A DNA stretch of 43,857 nucleotides, taken from positions 1 through 43,857 of the forward strand of contig JBAYUI010000007.1 of the NCBI GenBank assembly GCA_041675165.1. The letters run 5' to 3'. This DNA is from CAIKZD01 sp041675165 (lineage in GTDB: Bacteria; Patescibacteriota; Minisyncoccia; Moranbacterales; UBA2206). Position 1 is the first letter of the stretch, and every line of letters starts with the position of its first letter. Positions 7,895 through 15,302 of this stretch are shown here, piece by piece. The position numbers were made by a program, and so were the translations under genes. The notes under the pieces are model-generated. The model did no database searches. It had not been told where the DNA came from and saw nothing but the letters and a program-made list of their open reading frames with translations.

Positions 7895-9154
7895 ATGTTA
7901 CTCAAAATAAATCATATTGCAAAGATGGAAGGACACGCTGGTTTTATGGCGAGCGTTTTAGGTGGCGATGTAAAATCCGCCAAGCTGGAAGTGCAGGAGG
8001 GCATCCGTTTGATCGAAGGCGTGCTTATCGGTCGACAATACAAAGATATGCCAGTAGTGGCGCAACGGATATGTGGAATATGTCCTGTGGTACATAATCT
8101 GACTTCGATTAAGGCGTTGGAAAATGCTATGGGAGTTGCAGTCACGCCGGAAACGGAAAAATTGCGCACGCTCATGGAATACGGACAAATCATTCATTCG
8201 CATGCTTTGCATCTCTTCTTCTTGTCACTGGCCGATTTTTTAGATATGGATAATGATATAAAATTGGTGCAAGAATATCCGGAAGAAACCAAGATGGCCA
8301 TCCGGTTGCGTGAATATGGTATGGAAATCGTAAGAGTTATCGGTGGACGAGTGGTGCATCCGTTGACTAATGAGTTGGGGGGTTTCAAAAAAGCGCCAGA
8401 TGCAGAATCTCTCAGAAAGTTGTCGGTTGATTCTGATAAGATATTACAAACTGCCAAGGAGGTGGGAAAATTTTTCAAAAGCATTAAGATTCCGGAATTT
8501 TATCGTGAAACAGAATATGTCTGTCTGCAAAAAAAAGGAGACTATGGAATTTATGATGGTGATGTGGTTTCTAACCAAGGGTTGCATATTCCAGTGAGTA
8601 AATTTGAAGCCAATTTTCACGAACTTCAAAAGCAAAAAGAAGTGATAAAACGGGTGGAGCATGGGGGAAAAAGTTATATGATCGGAGCTATTGCCAGAAT
8701 TAACATAAATCGTGATAAATTAAAGCCGGAAGCGCAAAGATATCTGGACAGTTTGGGATGGAAATTTCCATACTACAATCCATTTGGGAACATCTTGGCT
8801 CAGATGGTGGAAGTTATCCACGCTATAGAGAATTCGGCGCAATTGATCCGTGAGCTTTTGCACTCTGATCTGGAAAGGGCTGTTACGCAAAAATATGAGA
8901 TCAAAGAAGGCACGGGCGCGGCAGCGATAGAAGCGCCTCGCGGAACCCTTTATTATTATGTGGATGTGGATGATAAGGGTTATATTAAGAACGTGAATAT
9001 CATTACCCCAACCGCTCAGTTTCTGAGTAACCTAGAAGATGATATAATGGAATATATCCCGAATATTGTCGGTTTGGGAGATAGGGAGCGTGAAAAAAAA
9101 TTGCGTACTTTCATTAGGGCGTATGATCCGTGCATCAGTTGCGCGGTTCACTAA
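7895..9154 (+). CDS. [NiFe] hydrogenase large subunit, group 3-like
   Basis: The 419-residue catalytic subunit. The N-terminal NiFe ligands are Cys60 and Cys63 in RICGICPVVHNLTS, the C-terminal ones Cys413 and Cys416 in DPCISCAVH. The EGHAGF motif near residue 12 is also typical. The gene stops immediately after His419. In most [NiFe] enzymes that His is followed by a peptide removed by a specific endopeptidase; here nothing is left to remove. A few groups of [NiFe] enzymes (CO-dehydrogenase-linked, regulatory) are known to lack the extension, but group 3b forms usually have it. Together with the small subunit it should reversibly oxidise H2 with NAD(P) through the diaphorase. No palindromic insert is seen. 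Confidence 0.92.
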   Translation: MLLKINHIAKMEGHAGFMASVLGGDVKSAKLEVQEGIRLIEGVLIGRQYKDMPVVAQRICGICPVVHNLTSIKALENAMGVAVTPETEKLRTLMEYGQIIHSHALHLFFLSLADFLDMDNDIKLVQEYPEETKMAIRLREYGMEIVRVIGGRVVHPLTNELGGFKKAPDAESLRKLSVDSDKILQTAKEVGKFFKSIKIPEFYRETEYVCLQKKGDYGIYDGDVVSNQGLHIPVSKFEANFHELQKQKEVIKRVEHGGKSYMIGAIARININRDKLKPEAQRYLDSLGWKFPYYNPFGNILAQMVEVIHAIENSAQLIRELLHSDLERAVTQKYEIKEGTGAAAIEAPRGTLYYYVDVDDKGYIKNVNIITPTAQFLSNLEDDIMEYIPNIVGLGDREREKKLRTFIRAYDPCISCAVH

Positions 9155-9248
9155 GAATCGGAGCTGATGATTGTTGCATGAGTAGCCTGATTGTACTGAA
9201 TTAAAATATGTTTAAAAACATTTTTGTATAATAATTAATAATAAAAAA

Positions 9249-9623
9249 ATGACAGAAATAAACCAGATTTATAAATGTAATGTGTGCGGAAATATCGTGG
9301 AAATGGTCCATGGTGGCGCGGGAGAATTGGTCTGTTGCGGGCAACCGATGGAGTTTAAACAGACGAAAAGTGAGGATGAGGGTATGGAAAAACATAAGCC
9401 AGTGATTGAAAAGACGGATATAGGTGTAATTGTCCGTGTCGGAAGCATAGCTCACCCAATGGAAGCAGAACACTATATCGAATGGATAGAATTAATCACC
9501 GAGCACCGGGTTTATCGGAAGCATTTGGAGCCAGGATCTGATCCGGTGGCGGAATTTTGTTTGGAGGCGGAAAACATCAGTGTGCGGGCATATTGCAATG
9601 TACATGGATTGTGGCAGAGTTAG
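9249..9623 (+). CDS. dfx: Desulfoferrodoxin (2Fe-superoxide reductase)
   Basis: Reduces superoxide to hydrogen peroxide in the cytoplasm without making oxygen. The 124 residues hold both iron sites. The desulforedoxin-like centre I has Cys10, Cys13, Cys29 and Cys30 (CNVCG and VCCGQP). Centre II has His49, His69, His75, Cys116 and His119 (EKHKP, HPMEAEHYIEWIEL, CNVHG), with the catalytic Glu47-Lys48 pair. Length is normal for the class. It sits 94 bases after the hydrogenase large subunit, which fits protection of oxygen-sensitive metalloenzymes. A TATAAT at 9227-9232 could be a -10 element, but no matching -35 is seen. Confidence 0.95.
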   Translation: MTEINQIYKCNVCGNIVEMVHGGAGELVCCGQPMEFKQTKSEDEGMEKHKPVIEKTDIGVIVRVGSIAHPMEAEHYIEWIELITEHRVYRKHLEPGSDPVAEFCLEAENISVRAYCNVHGLWQS

Positions 9624-9711
9624 TCAGAACCACTGATTAACACATGATTCTCCTGATTGCACGTGAATTAAAATTAAGTCAAATTAAAGAGGGGTAGTAG
9701 TTTATATTTTT

Positions 9712-9984
9712 ATGCATGATTTTCTGTTAGCTAAAGAAATAATAGATGAATTAGTCCTCATCGCTCAAGAGAAAAAACTTGAATATATTGCGCGTGTCAA
9801 TTTGGAAATCGGGCAGATTGCTTTGGCGCATGATGGTCACCCTGAACATGTGGAGGATCTGAGCGAGGAAAATCTGCGTTTCGGGCTGGAAACTGTGGCG
9901 AAAAATACGCCTTTTGAAAAGACTGTATTTGAGATCAAAAAAGTCGCCGGTAATCATTGGAAAATAACCGAGATTGAGATATAA
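9712..9984 (+). CDS. hypA: HypA-like nickel chaperone lacking the zinc ribbon
   Basis: HypA delivers nickel to the large subunit. The N-terminus MHDFLLAKEIIDEL matches HypA (usual MHE.SLA..I), including His2, the nickel ligand. The second half, RVNLEIGQIALAHDGHPEHVEDL and TPFEKTVFEIKKVAG, also follows the HypA fold. Normal HypA is about 113 residues with two CxxC pairs binding zinc; this 90-residue protein has no cysteine at all, the zinc loop being replaced by a short NHWKITEIEI tail. It could work as a minimal HypA, or have drifted. No HypB is visible in the window. Last gene of the hydrogenase locus, 34 bases before gap. Confidence 0.8.
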   Translation: MHDFLLAKEIIDELVLIAQEKKLEYIARVNLEIGQIALAHDGHPEHVEDLSEENLRFGLETVAKNTPFEKTVFEIKKVAGNHWKITEIEI

Positions 9985-10018
9985 TAGAAGCAGTAAAATA
10001 CTTAATCCAAATAATTCT

Positions 10019-11014
10019 ATGACTAAGATTGCAATCAATGGTTTCGGTCGGATCGGCCGGCCAAGTTTCAAAATCGCTTTTGCCAAAGAAGATATCGAGG
10101 TAGTGGCGATCAATGATCTGACTGACCTTAAAACCGCCGCGCATCTTTTGCGCCACGATTCTTCTTATGGAAAATATGAAAAAGAAGTTTTGGTGGATGA
10201 AGCTGCGTCAGAACTGATTGTAGACGGAACTAGGATAAAATATTTTATGGAAACGAATCCGACCAATCTGCCCTGGGCCGAATTGGAAGTGGATGTGGTT
10301 CTGGAATGTAGTGGGGTCTTTAATGATAAAATGAAAGCGCAAAAGCACATTGATGCCGGGGCAAAGAAGGTTGTCCTGTCCGCGCCGGCCAAAGATGACA
10401 CGCCAGTCTATCTTTTGGGAGTGAACGAGCATGAATATGTCGGAGAATCAATCATCTCCAATGGTAGTTGCACGACCAATTGTCTGGCGCCGGTCATCAA
10501 AGTATTGGACGAAAAATTCGGAGTGGAAAAAGGTTTTATGACGACCACCCATTCCTATACCAATGATCAGCGGCTGCAGGATCTGCCGCACAGTGATCTG
10601 CGGCGTGCGCGGGCAGCAGCTTTGAACATTATCCCGACAACCACAGGTGCTGCCAAAACTGTAGGTAAGGTCATCAAGCACTTAGCGGGACAGTTGGACG
10701 GAATTTCCTTGCGCGTTCCGACCCCGGTCGTTTCTATTACGGACTTTGTTTGTACGCTCAAGAAGGAAGCCACGGCGGAAGAGATAAATGGTCATTTCCG
10801 TGAAGCGGCGGATAACGGACTCAAGAATATTTTGGGAGCGACCGATGAAGAATTGGTCTCAATGGATTTCAGGATGGATCCGCGCAGTTCGATCGTCGAT
10901 TTGCCTCTTACGATGGCCAATGGTAACTTGGTGAAGGTGGTTGCTTGGTATGATAATGAATGGGGATATTCGAATAGATTAGTGGAAATGGCGGAATACA
11001 TATCAAACAGTTAA
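10019..11014 (+). CDS. gap: Glyceraldehyde-3-phosphate dehydrogenase, type I
   Basis: Oxidises glyceraldehyde-3-phosphate to 1,3-bisphosphoglycerate with NAD(P). The 331-residue protein has the Rossmann start INGFGRIGR, the active-site SNGSCTTNCLAP (Cys151) and HSYTNDQ (His178), and the C-terminal WYDNEWGYSNR. Length is normal. ATG 10019 starts at the Rossmann strand; the upstream 9974 codon would overlap hypA and add an unrelated leader. It follows the hydrogenase locus on the same strand, which is consistent with hydrogenase disposal of glycolytic NAD(P)H but could be chance. About 120 bases of AT-rich repeat-like DNA (TTTAAAATT words) follow. Confidence 0.97.
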   Translation: MTKIAINGFGRIGRPSFKIAFAKEDIEVVAINDLTDLKTAAHLLRHDSSYGKYEKEVLVDEAASELIVDGTRIKYFMETNPTNLPWAELEVDVVLECSGVFNDKMKAQKHIDAGAKKVVLSAPAKDDTPVYLLGVNEHEYVGESIISNGSCTTNCLAPVIKVLDEKFGVEKGFMTTTHSYTNDQRLQDLPHSDLRRARAAALNIIPTTTGAAKTVGKVIKHLAGQLDGISLRVPTPVVSITDFVCTLKKEATAEEINGHFREAADNGLKNILGATDEELVSMDFRMDPRSSIVDLPLTMANGNLVKVVAWYDNEWGYSNRLVEMAEYISNS

Positions 11015-11135
11015 AAGTTTAAAATTAAAAATGCAAAACTGCAATTATCAGTTTAAAATTGATTTTGAAAATCGAATAGTTTTAAATTTTAAATTACAAT
11101 TTTTAACTTTGTATTTTTAACTTTTAATTAAATCT

Positions 11136-12707
11136 ATGTTCGATATTTTAATCAAAAATGGCACAGTCATCGATGGCAGCGGGGAGGCGATGCGGGAATT
11201 TGATATTGGCATAAAAGGTGATAAGATCGTTGAGATTGGAGAATTGCACAACGAGCAGGGCGAGATCGAAATCGATGCCAAGGAGAAGATTGTTTGTCCC
11301 GGCTTCATCGATGTGAATAATCATAGCGACACTTATTGGCAGATATTTTTGGAACCTGATTTGGATAGTTTGATCCATCAAGGCATCACAACAATCATCG
11401 GCGGAAATTGCGGTTCGTCTTTGGCGCCTTTGGCCTCCTCGAAAAATATCGAGTCCATCCAAAAATGGGTCGATTTGTCCAAGGTGAATGTCAATTGGCT
11501 GAGCACGAAAGAATTTTTCGATTTTTTGGAGAAAAAGGGGATGACCTTGAATTTCGGAACATTATCTGGCCATGGAACGATGCGACGTGGTATCTTGGAA
11601 GACGAGATGCGCAGTCCGAATCCGAGAGAGTTAAGTTTCATCAAGAAAAAATTGGCAGTGTCATTGGAGGAGGGGTCGTTGGGGATGTCTACGGGGCTTA
11701 TCTATACTCACGCTCGTATGGCAACAGTTTCCGAGCTTACCGAGCTGGCTGAAATTGTGCGGAAATATGGAGGCGTTTATGCCACGCATATCCGCGGAGA
11801 GGCAGAAGAATTATCAGAGTCAATTGAAGAGGCGATTGCGGTGGCTGAAAAATCAAAAGTGAAACTGCATATTTCTCATCTCAAGGCTGTGGGGGCTAAG
11901 AATTGGCCGAAAATGGAAGAGGCATTGGCTACGATAGAGCGGATGAGCCAGAATGGAATGGAAATATCTTTTGATATTTATCCATACACTAGCACTGGTT
12001 CCGTTCTCTATACGTTTTTGCCGCCTTGGGTGGCGGAAGGCGGAAGGAAAATGATGCTTAATCGTCTCGTGGACCCAGTCATTCGAGCCAAGGTCATCAC
12101 TGAGATGAGAGAATCTGTTTTCGAATATGAAAAGATAGAGATTGCTTCTAGTTCATTAGATAAGTCCTTGAATCGAAGAAATGTGAGCGAGATCGCGGTT
12201 TCTCAAAATAAAACAGTGGAAGATGCAGTCCTAGACATTTTGATTGCTTCCAATGGACGAGTGATCACCAGTGCGGAACTTTTGAGCGAAGGAAACATTC
12301 GCAAAGCCTTGCAAAGCCCTTTGTCGATGATTGCCACCAATGGGGCGGGCTATAGTGTGGCGCACAATGACACTGGTGAGATGGTGCATCCGCGATCGTT
12401 CGGGACAACGATGAAGATATTTTCCCAATATGTTATGAGTGAGGAAGTTCTGACTTGGGAGGAGGCGGTCAGGAAAATGACCGCAAGTCCGGCGGAAAAA
12501 TTCGGGATAAAAAATCGTGGTAAGATAGCAGAGGGATATTTCGCCGACGTGGTCGTTTTGGATAGGGATAAGATATCCGCTGATGCGACCAATGATAACC
12601 CCTATCAATACGCGCGGGGCGTGGAGCAGCTCCTGATCAATGGAAAGATCATCTTGCGAGATGGAAAGGCTGAGGGGGGAAGATATGGAAGAATAATCAA
12701 GCGTTAG
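11136..12707 (+). CDS. N-acyl-D-amino-acid deacylase-like amidohydrolase
   Basis: A 523-residue amidohydrolase-superfamily protein of D-aminoacylase/dihydroorotase type: N-terminal beta-sandwich (MFDILIKNGTVIDGSG), PGFIDV strand, GNCGSS (Cys92), ATHIRGE (His218), ISHLKAVG (His248), HPRSFGT, and KMTASPAEKFGI with a C-terminal AEGYFADVVVLD. Known family members hydrolyse N-acyl-D-amino acids and use the Cys and two His for the tight zinc. Here the HTH metal motif after the first strand is NNH (61-63), and the catalytic Asp of the SDG motif is Asn (ATNGAG). So the chemistry may be altered or lost. It lies 3 bases before murD on the same strand, which suggests a role in peptidoglycan turnover; that is inference. 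Confidence 0.85.
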   Translation: MFDILIKNGTVIDGSGEAMREFDIGIKGDKIVEIGELHNEQGEIEIDAKEKIVCPGFIDVNNHSDTYWQIFLEPDLDSLIHQGITTIIGGNCGSSLAPLASSKNIESIQKWVDLSKVNVNWLSTKEFFDFLEKKGMTLNFGTLSGHGTMRRGILEDEMRSPNPRELSFIKKKLAVSLEEGSLGMSTGLIYTHARMATVSELTELAEIVRKYGGVYATHIRGEAEELSESIEEAIAVAEKSKVKLHISHLKAVGAKNWPKMEEALATIERMSQNGMEISFDIYPYTSTGSVLYTFLPPWVAEGGRKMMLNRLVDPVIRAKVITEMRESVFEYEKIEIASSSLDKSLNRRNVSEIAVSQNKTVEDAVLDILIASNGRVITSAELLSEGNIRKALQSPLSMIATNGAGYSVAHNDTGEMVHPRSFGTTMKIFSQYVMSEEVLTWEEAVRKMTASPAEKFGIKNRGKIAEGYFADVVVLDRDKISADATNDNPYQYARGVEQLLINGKIILRDGKAEGGRYGRIIKR

Positions 12708-12710
12708 AAT

Positions 12711-14108
12711 ATGAATATAGATGATTTGAAAGGTAAAAAAATTACGGTTATGGGTTTGGGGCTTCATGGCGGAGCGGTCGGCACCGTCCGTTTTTTGTCT
12801 GAGGCCGGAGCGAAGGTAACAGTGACAGAAATAAAATCAGAAGAAGAATTGACGCCTTCCTTGGAAAAATTAAATGACTTGAAAGATGTTAAATATGTCT
12901 TTCATCAGCACCGTCCGGAGGATTTTGTTAAGGCTGATATGGTGGTTAAAAATCCCGCTGTGCCGTGGTCGAATAAATACATTAAATTGGCGTTGGATAA
13001 TAAGATTCCGGTAGAAATGGACTCCAGCCTGTTTTTCAAATTTTGCAAGAATCCCATCATTGGAGTGACAGGAACCAAGGGCAAGACCACAACATCCAGC
13101 TTGATTTATGAAATATTGAAAACGGCCGGAAAGAAACCGCTAAAAGTCGGCATCGGGCAAACATCAGTGTTGGACAAATTGAAAGATTTGAAAAAAGAAA
13201 CAATTGTGGTTTTCGAGCTTTCCAGTTGGCGATTGAGTGCGTTGGGACACGCCAAGCTTAGTCCGCAAATTGCGGTTATCACCAATATTTATCCGGATCA
13301 TTTGAATTACTATAAAACTTTGGATGAATATATTAAAGACAAGAAAAATATCTGTCTTTATCAGAACAAAGAAAATAGTTGTGTGATATCGCTCGACAAT
13401 AAAATACTGGATGATTTTTCTTTGGAAATAAAATCACATTTGATCAAATTTTCCAAAAATAAGATAGTTTCTGGCCGTGGGGTATATATTGAAGATGGAA
13501 AAATATATTCGAACAATGGCATAGATGAAAAAAAGATACTGGATGTGTCCGATATCAAGTTAAGAGGAGAACATAACTTAGAAAATGTCTTGGCTGCTAG
13601 TGCGGCTGCTGTGGCGGTTGGAATTGATTTGGCATCTGTCAAGAAAGCTATTTTGGGGTTTGGCGGGGTAGCTCATCGCTTGGAGATGGTGCGTGAAATT
13701 GATGGAGTCAAGTATATTAATGATTCGGCAGCGACTACGCCGGAAGCGGCCGCAGCAGGTATCTGCTCTTTTTCTGAATCAATCGTGCTCATCGCTGGGG
13801 GATCGGATAAAAATTTGGATATGACGCAGTTGGCCAAGGCTATTTGTGAAAAAACTAAAAGCGTAATTTTTTTGAAGGGGGCGGCTACGGATAAAATAAT
13901 TTCCGCGATGGAAAAAGAGGACATAGGATTGGAGAAACACGGTTTTAAGACAGTGGAAACGATGGATAAGGCTGTGGAGCTAGCAAGAATGGTTGCCAAA
14001 AAGGGCGATGTGATTTTACTCTCGCCTGGCGCGGCCAGTTTCGGACTTTTTTCCAATGAGTTTGATCGGGGGGATAAATTTAAAGCCGCAGTCAAAAAAT
14101 TGAAATAA
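12711..14108 (+). CDS. murD: UDP-N-acetylmuramoylalanine-D-glutamate ligase MurD
   Basis: Adds D-glutamate to UDP-MurNAc-L-Ala in the cytoplasm, an ATP-dependent step of peptidoglycan synthesis. The 465-residue protein has the N-terminal Rossmann-like MGLGLHGG, the P-loop GVTGTKGKTTTSSL, FELSSWRL, TNIYPDHLNYY, LRGEHNLENVLAA, GGVAHRLEMV, and the C-terminal INDSAATTPEAAAAGI and LLSPGAASFGLF. All are diagnostic for Mur ligases; the HLNYY and SAATTPEA pattern fits MurD best. It ends just before a strong terminator, closing the unit that begins with the amidohydrolase gene. Confidence 0.95.
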   Translation: MNIDDLKGKKITVMGLGLHGGAVGTVRFLSEAGAKVTVTEIKSEEELTPSLEKLNDLKDVKYVFHQHRPEDFVKADMVVKNPAVPWSNKYIKLALDNKIPVEMDSSLFFKFCKNPIIGVTGTKGKTTTSSLIYEILKTAGKKPLKVGIGQTSVLDKLKDLKKETIVVFELSSWRLSALGHAKLSPQIAVITNIYPDHLNYYKTLDEYIKDKKNICLYQNKENSCVISLDNKILDDFSLEIKSHLIKFSKNKIVSGRGVYIEDGKIYSNNGIDEKKILDVSDIKLRGEHNLENVLAASAAAVAVGIDLASVKKAILGFGGVAHRLEMVREIDGVKYINDSAATTPEAAAAGICSFSESIVLIAGGSDKNLDMTQLAKAICEKTKSVIFLKGAATDKIISAMEKEDIGLEKHGFKTVETMDKAVELARMVAKKGDVILLSPGAASFGLFSNEFDRGDKFKAAVKKLK

Positions 14109-14110
14109 AT

Positions 14111-14136
14111 AAAAATCCCCAAACGGGGATTTTTTT
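14111..14136 (+). terminator. Intrinsic terminator after murD
   Basis: Stem AAAAATCCCC / GGGGATTTTT with loop AAAC, ending in a T-run. It starts 3 bases after the murD stop and abuts the 3' end of the convergent tRNA-Ile, so it may serve both directions. Confidence 0.85.
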
Positions 14137-14137
14137 G

Positions 14138-14211
14138 TGGGCGCACCAAGATTCGAACTTGGGACCTCGTCATTATCAGTGACGCGCTCTAACCAACTGA
14201 GCTATGCGCCC
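14138..14211 (-). tRNA. tRNA-Ile (GAU)
   Basis: Minus strand. 74 bases, acceptor GGGCGCA/TGCGCCC plus discriminator A, D-arm GCTCAGTTGGTTAGAGC, anticodon stem CGTCA/TGACG with loop CTGATAA (anticodon GAT), and T-arm with GTTCGAATC. No encoded CCA. It is second in a two-tRNA unit after tRNA-Ala. Confidence 0.95.
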
Positions 14212-14318
14212 ATATATCATGCAATCATATTAACATTTTAACATATTAACAAAAGAAAAAACAACAAAACCTTGTTATTGTTGACATGCTAAAATGTTTA
14301 AATGTTGAAATGACTAGG
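14212..14318. repeat. AT-rich TTAACATATTAACATTTTAAC words between tRNAs
   Basis: Contains CATATTAACATTTTAACATATTAAC and the complementary sense ATGCTAAAATGTTTAAATGTTG. The same words recur at 234-290 and 16971-17060, always in gaps. No gene seen. Confidence 0.5.
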
Positions 14319-14391
14319 TGGACCCTATCGGACTCGGACCGATCACCTCCTGCTTGCAAAGCAGGCGCTCTACCAGATGAGCTAAGGGCCC
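14319..14391 (-). tRNA. tRNA-Ala (UGC)
   Basis: Minus strand. 73 bases, acceptor GGGCCCT/AGGGTCC giving the G3-U70 pair that defines tRNA-Ala, discriminator A, anticodon stem CTGCT/AGCAG with TGC in the loop, and T-loop GTCCGAGTC. No encoded CCA. Ala-Ile pairs usually lie in the 16S-23S spacer; here they stand alone, about 107 bases apart. Confidence 0.95.
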
Positions 14392-14477
14392 AAAAGCCTG
14401 AAAATAGGCCAAGTGATAACTAAAAACTATTATACACGATTGTATGGATTTGTCCATATATCTGGTAATCTAGGTAA

Positions 14478-15173
14478 TTATTTCTTCCCGGTTACAACTA
14501 GGTTCCTATTATTGATCACGCATACCTCGATTTCTTTGAAGCCGGCTTGGGAAAAGATTTTTTTTATCTCGCCCTTGGTGTAGGCATGATGGAAGCGGGT
14601 GAAGATTTCTCCGGTATTGTTTTTGAAAGGGATTTCGCAATCCAAAAGATCCAGACTACTTTTGCCAATGAGGCGCCGGAAAATATTTCGCCAGATGTAT
14701 TGGCGATATTTTTTCTGCCACAAATTCCAAACAGTGATGATAATTTTGCCATCGGGTTTGGTGATGCGGTAGAGTTCTTGCGCCATAGCTAGGCGGAAAT
14801 CTTGGTCGGGGAAGTGGTGAAGGACGGCGATGGAAATGACCGCGTCAAAAAAGTCATCGGGAAAATCCAGCTTGGCTCGGCCGGAAGTTTTTGCAATATT
14901 GCCGGCCAATTCCTGATATTTATTCTTGGCTAGGTCGACTAATTTTTGCGAAACGTCGACGCCATAATATTCTATTTTTTTATTTTTCAAAATTTCCAAC
15001 AGTCGTCCATTGCCGCAGCCGAAATCGAGCACCCTATCGCCGGAGTTGATTTGGTCCTTGATGAATTCCAAATCACGCCAAAAAAAGGAGCGCGTGCCGG
15101 AAAATTTTTCCGCCATTTGATCGTAGCCGGCTTCGGTCTGGGATAATATTTTTTCAAGGGCATCTTTTTTCAT
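14478..15173 (-). CDS. Trm9/ALKBH8-like SAM-dependent methyltransferase
   Basis: A 231-residue class I methyltransferase. It begins with YDQMAEKFSGTRSFFWRDL, close to the Trm9/ALKBH8 start (Y..IA.HFS.TR...WP). Motif I is VLDFGCGNGRLLE, motif II YGVDVS, and the ISIAVLHHFPDQ segment matches the Trm9 ISIAVxHH motif. IIITVWNLWQKK also fits. In eukaryotes Trm9 methylates the carboxymethyl group that Elp3 puts on wobble uridine. An Elp3-like gene is divergently placed 129 bases away. A generic small-molecule methyltransferase is the alternative. No inserts. No clear SD. Confidence 0.8.
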   Translation of the reverse strand: MKKDALEKILSQTEAGYDQMAEKFSGTRSFFWRDLEFIKDQINSGDRVLDFGCGNGRLLEILKNKKIEYYGVDVSQKLVDLAKNKYQELAGNIAKTSGRAKLDFPDDFFDAVISIAVLHHFPDQDFRLAMAQELYRITKPDGKIIITVWNLWQKKYRQYIWRNIFRRLIGKSSLDLLDCEIPFKNNTGEIFTRFHHAYTKGEIKKIFSQAGFKEIEVCVINNRNLVVTGKK

Positions 15174-15212
15174 ATGGGGAAGTATAGCAATTATTGGTTA
15201 AAAACTCAACGA

Positions 15213-15257
15213 AACCAAGGCGAGGCCTTGGGAAATTCCCAAGGCCTCGCCTTGGTT
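15213..15257. repeat. 45-bp near-perfect palindrome between divergent genes
   Basis: Arms AACCAAGGCGAGGCCTTGGGAA shortened: 22 bases (15213-15234), one central A, and the exact reverse complement (15236-15257). It sits in the divergent gap between the Trm9-like gene and elp3, so it may extrude a cruciform or form a hairpin in either leader. No T-run follows. Confidence 0.9.
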
Positions 15258-15302
15258 CTTGGTTAATTTGCATAATATGTAACATTCCTCTAGTCTTGAT
15301 AT

